Assembly: GCA_030637805.1 (NCBI GenBank)
Contig: DAOWFV010000250.1
Coordinates: 1-6,870 of the forward strand
Length of the DNA: 6,870 nt
DNA from: Acidobacteriota bacterium
GTDB taxonomy: Bacteria; Acidobacteriota; Thermoanaerobaculia; Thermoanaerobaculales; Sulfomarinibacteraceae
Direction of reading: 5' to 3'
The translations under genes and the position numbers were made by a program. Shown in pieces: positions 5,655-6,870 of the stretch; position 1 is the first letter of the stretch; the number at the start of each line of letters is the position of its first letter. The notes under the pieces are model-generated. The model was given only the letters and a program-made list of their open reading frames with translations. It had not been told where the DNA came from and did no database searches.

Positions 5655-6870
5655 GTCGGTTAAGGGTCGTACGATCAGGCCGGAGCGGAGCTTGGGCTCG
5701 AACCAGGTGGACTTGGGCGGCATCACCAAGCCGGCGTCGGCCACCGCGAAGAGCTGTTGGATCGAGGTCGGGAAAAGCGCGAATGCCACCGACCAATCCC
5801 CCGAGTCAACCTTACGTTCGAGCTCGCCGAGACCGCGGATTCCGCCCACGAAATCGATGCGTTCATCGCTGCGCGGGTCGCCGATGCCCAGGATCGGCGC
5901 CAGCAGGTTGTCCTGCAGAATCGCGACATCGAGGCTCTTCACCGGATCGTCGGAGGGATAGCTCCCAACCTTTGCCTCGAGCCGGTACCATCTCCCGCCG
6001 AGGTACATGCCGAAGCTCTTCCCCGAAGGTGGACGCCCCTCGTCGACGGGTTCGATCTCGAAACGCTTGCCGGCCCGATCGAGGAAGGTGGTGGCGTCCA
6101 TACCATTGAGGTCCCGCACCACCCGGTTGTAGTCCATGATCATCATTTGATCGTCGGGGAAGATCACCGAGAGAAAGAAGTTGTATGGCTCCTCTCCGGT
6201 GTGGGCCGGGTTGGCGTCGCGGCGCAGCGCACGGATCCGGGCTCCTGCCGCCGAACGGTGATGGCCGTCCGCGACATAGAGCTCCGGGACCTTGCGAAAG
6301 GCCGCCGTGAGAGTGTCGCGATCACCGGCATCATCCACCACCCACAGAACGTGCTGGATGCCGTCGGGCGCGTTGAAATCGTAGACCGGGTCCCCTTCTG
6401 TCAGCCGCGCGATGAGGGCGTCGATCTCGGGGCGTGCACGGTAGGTCAGAAAGACCGGACCGGTATTGGCGTTGAGCGCGTCGACGTGGCGGGTGCGGTC
6501 GTCTTCTTTCAACCGGCGGGTGTGCTCGTGCTTCTTGATCAGGTCGGCCTCGTACTCGTCAACGCTCGCTCCGGCAACCAAGCCGGTCTGCACATGGTCG
6601 CCCATGCGTTGGCGATAGAGGTAAACCGCCGCGATTTCCTCCCGCAACAGGACCCGGTCGTCGATTAATCGCCGCAGGTTCTCCGCCCCCTTGGCATAGA
6701 CCTCGGGCGCGTAGAGATCTGTGCCCGGTTCGAGGTCGATCTCAGGCTTGACGACGTGCAAAAAGGAGAGCGGGTCGTCGCCGGCCATCTCACGTGCCTC
6801 GGCGCTGGAGAGCACGTCGTACGGCGGGCTCGCCACCCGGGCGCAGACATCCGTTCGCGGACGCCATGCG
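5652..6870 (-). CDS. DUF1015 (COG4198) family protein, 5' end beyond the right edge
   Basis: The visible part is 405 codons and a TGA stop. The first in-window start candidate is GTG at 6836 (before ASPPYDV). The frame remains open upstream to the edge and reads AWRPRTDVCAR, which continues the usual DUF1015 N-terminus. The true start therefore lies outside, probably only a few codons away. Family hallmarks, numbered from that GTG: SPPYDVLS (3-10), a KHEHTRRLKEDDRTRH block (101-117) leading to NANTGPVFLTY, YVADGHHRSAAGAR (187-200), and the C-terminal MPPKSTWFEPKLRSGL (372-387). There is no signal peptide or membrane segment in view, so it is probably cytoplasmic. The biochemical function of this family is not established to my knowledge. 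It precedes serA by 72 bases on the same strand, which suggests a link to serine or phosphoserine metabolism. The family call is firm; any activity is inference. Confidence 0.9.
   Translation of the reverse strand, partial: AWRPRTDVCARVASPPYDVLSSAEAREMAGDDPLSFLHVVKPEIDLEPGTDLYAPEVYAKGAENLRRLIDDRVLLREEIAAVYLYRQRMGDHVQTGLVAGASVDEYEADLIKKHEHTRRLKEDDRTRHVDALNANTGPVFLTYRARPEIDALIARLTEGDPVYDFNAPDGIQHVLWVVDDAGDRDTLTAAFRKVPELYVADGHHRSAAGARIRALRRDANPAHTGEEPYNFFLSVIFPDDQMMIMDYNRVVRDLNGMDATTFLDRAGKRFEIEPVDEGRPPSGKSFGMYLGGRWYRLEAKVGSYPSDDPVKSLDVAILQDNLLAPILGIGDPRSDERIDFVGGIRGLGELERKVDSGDWSVAFALFPTSIQQLFAVADAGLVMPPKSTWFEPKLRSGLIVRPLTD

Noticed and set aside
5757..6668. Plus-strand open frame of 303 codons opposite the DUF1015 gene, and a similar one at 4410-5663 opposite serA
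   Set aside because: Both are antisense to well-supported genes, lack motifs and ribosome binding sites, and cross real gene boundaries.
6834..6836. GTG at 6836 as the start of the DUF1015 protein
   Set aside because: The frame continues upstream to the edge with residues that fit the usual DUF1015 N-terminus, so the GTG is most likely an internal valine.

Overview
This is a GC-rich stretch (roughly two thirds G+C by eye) from a bacterium. All six recognisable genes lie on the minus strand, so transcription runs from the right edge to the left. An LpxH-like lipid A enzyme suggests a Gram-negative with an outer membrane. Dense packing, high GC and a serA-serC pair next to a DUF1015 gene would fit an Acidobacteriota-like or other deep-branching Gram-negative lineage. 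That placement is a low-confidence inference, because there is no rRNA or other phylogenetic marker here.

Right half (about 3577-6870), in transcription order: a DUF1015/COG4198 protein whose start lies beyond the right edge, a 72-base gap filled by a degenerate array of the heptamer TGAGACC, a short D-3-phosphoglycerate dehydrogenase (serA), and phosphoserine aminotransferase (serC). SerA and SerC make O-phosphoserine from 3-phosphoglycerate. No phosphoserine phosphatase (serB) is in the window, so the linked DUF1015 protein is a candidate accessory to phosphoserine or serine metabolism. A strong GC-rich hairpin follows serC and probably ends most transcripts of this unit.

Left half (1 to about 3512), in transcription order: an LpxH-like metallophosphoesterase, EPSP synthase (aroA), and a large unidentified protein that runs off the left edge. 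Both junctions are 4-base ATGA overlaps, so the three genes are probably translationally coupled. The last gene is an uninterrupted frame of 495 codons from position 1486 to the left edge. It is easy to miss because it has no stop codon in the window and because a long antisense frame on the plus strand mirrors it. It resembles a degenerate regulator (STAND-like lid, winged-helix and TPR-like segments, no P-loop), but I cannot name its family.

No tRNA, rRNA, CRISPR array, insertion sequence or phage gene was seen. Most of the window is ordinary biosynthesis. The items most worth a second look are the unidentified left-edge protein, the heptamer array, the hairpin just before the SD-less lpxH-like start, and the DUF1015-serA-serC linkage.
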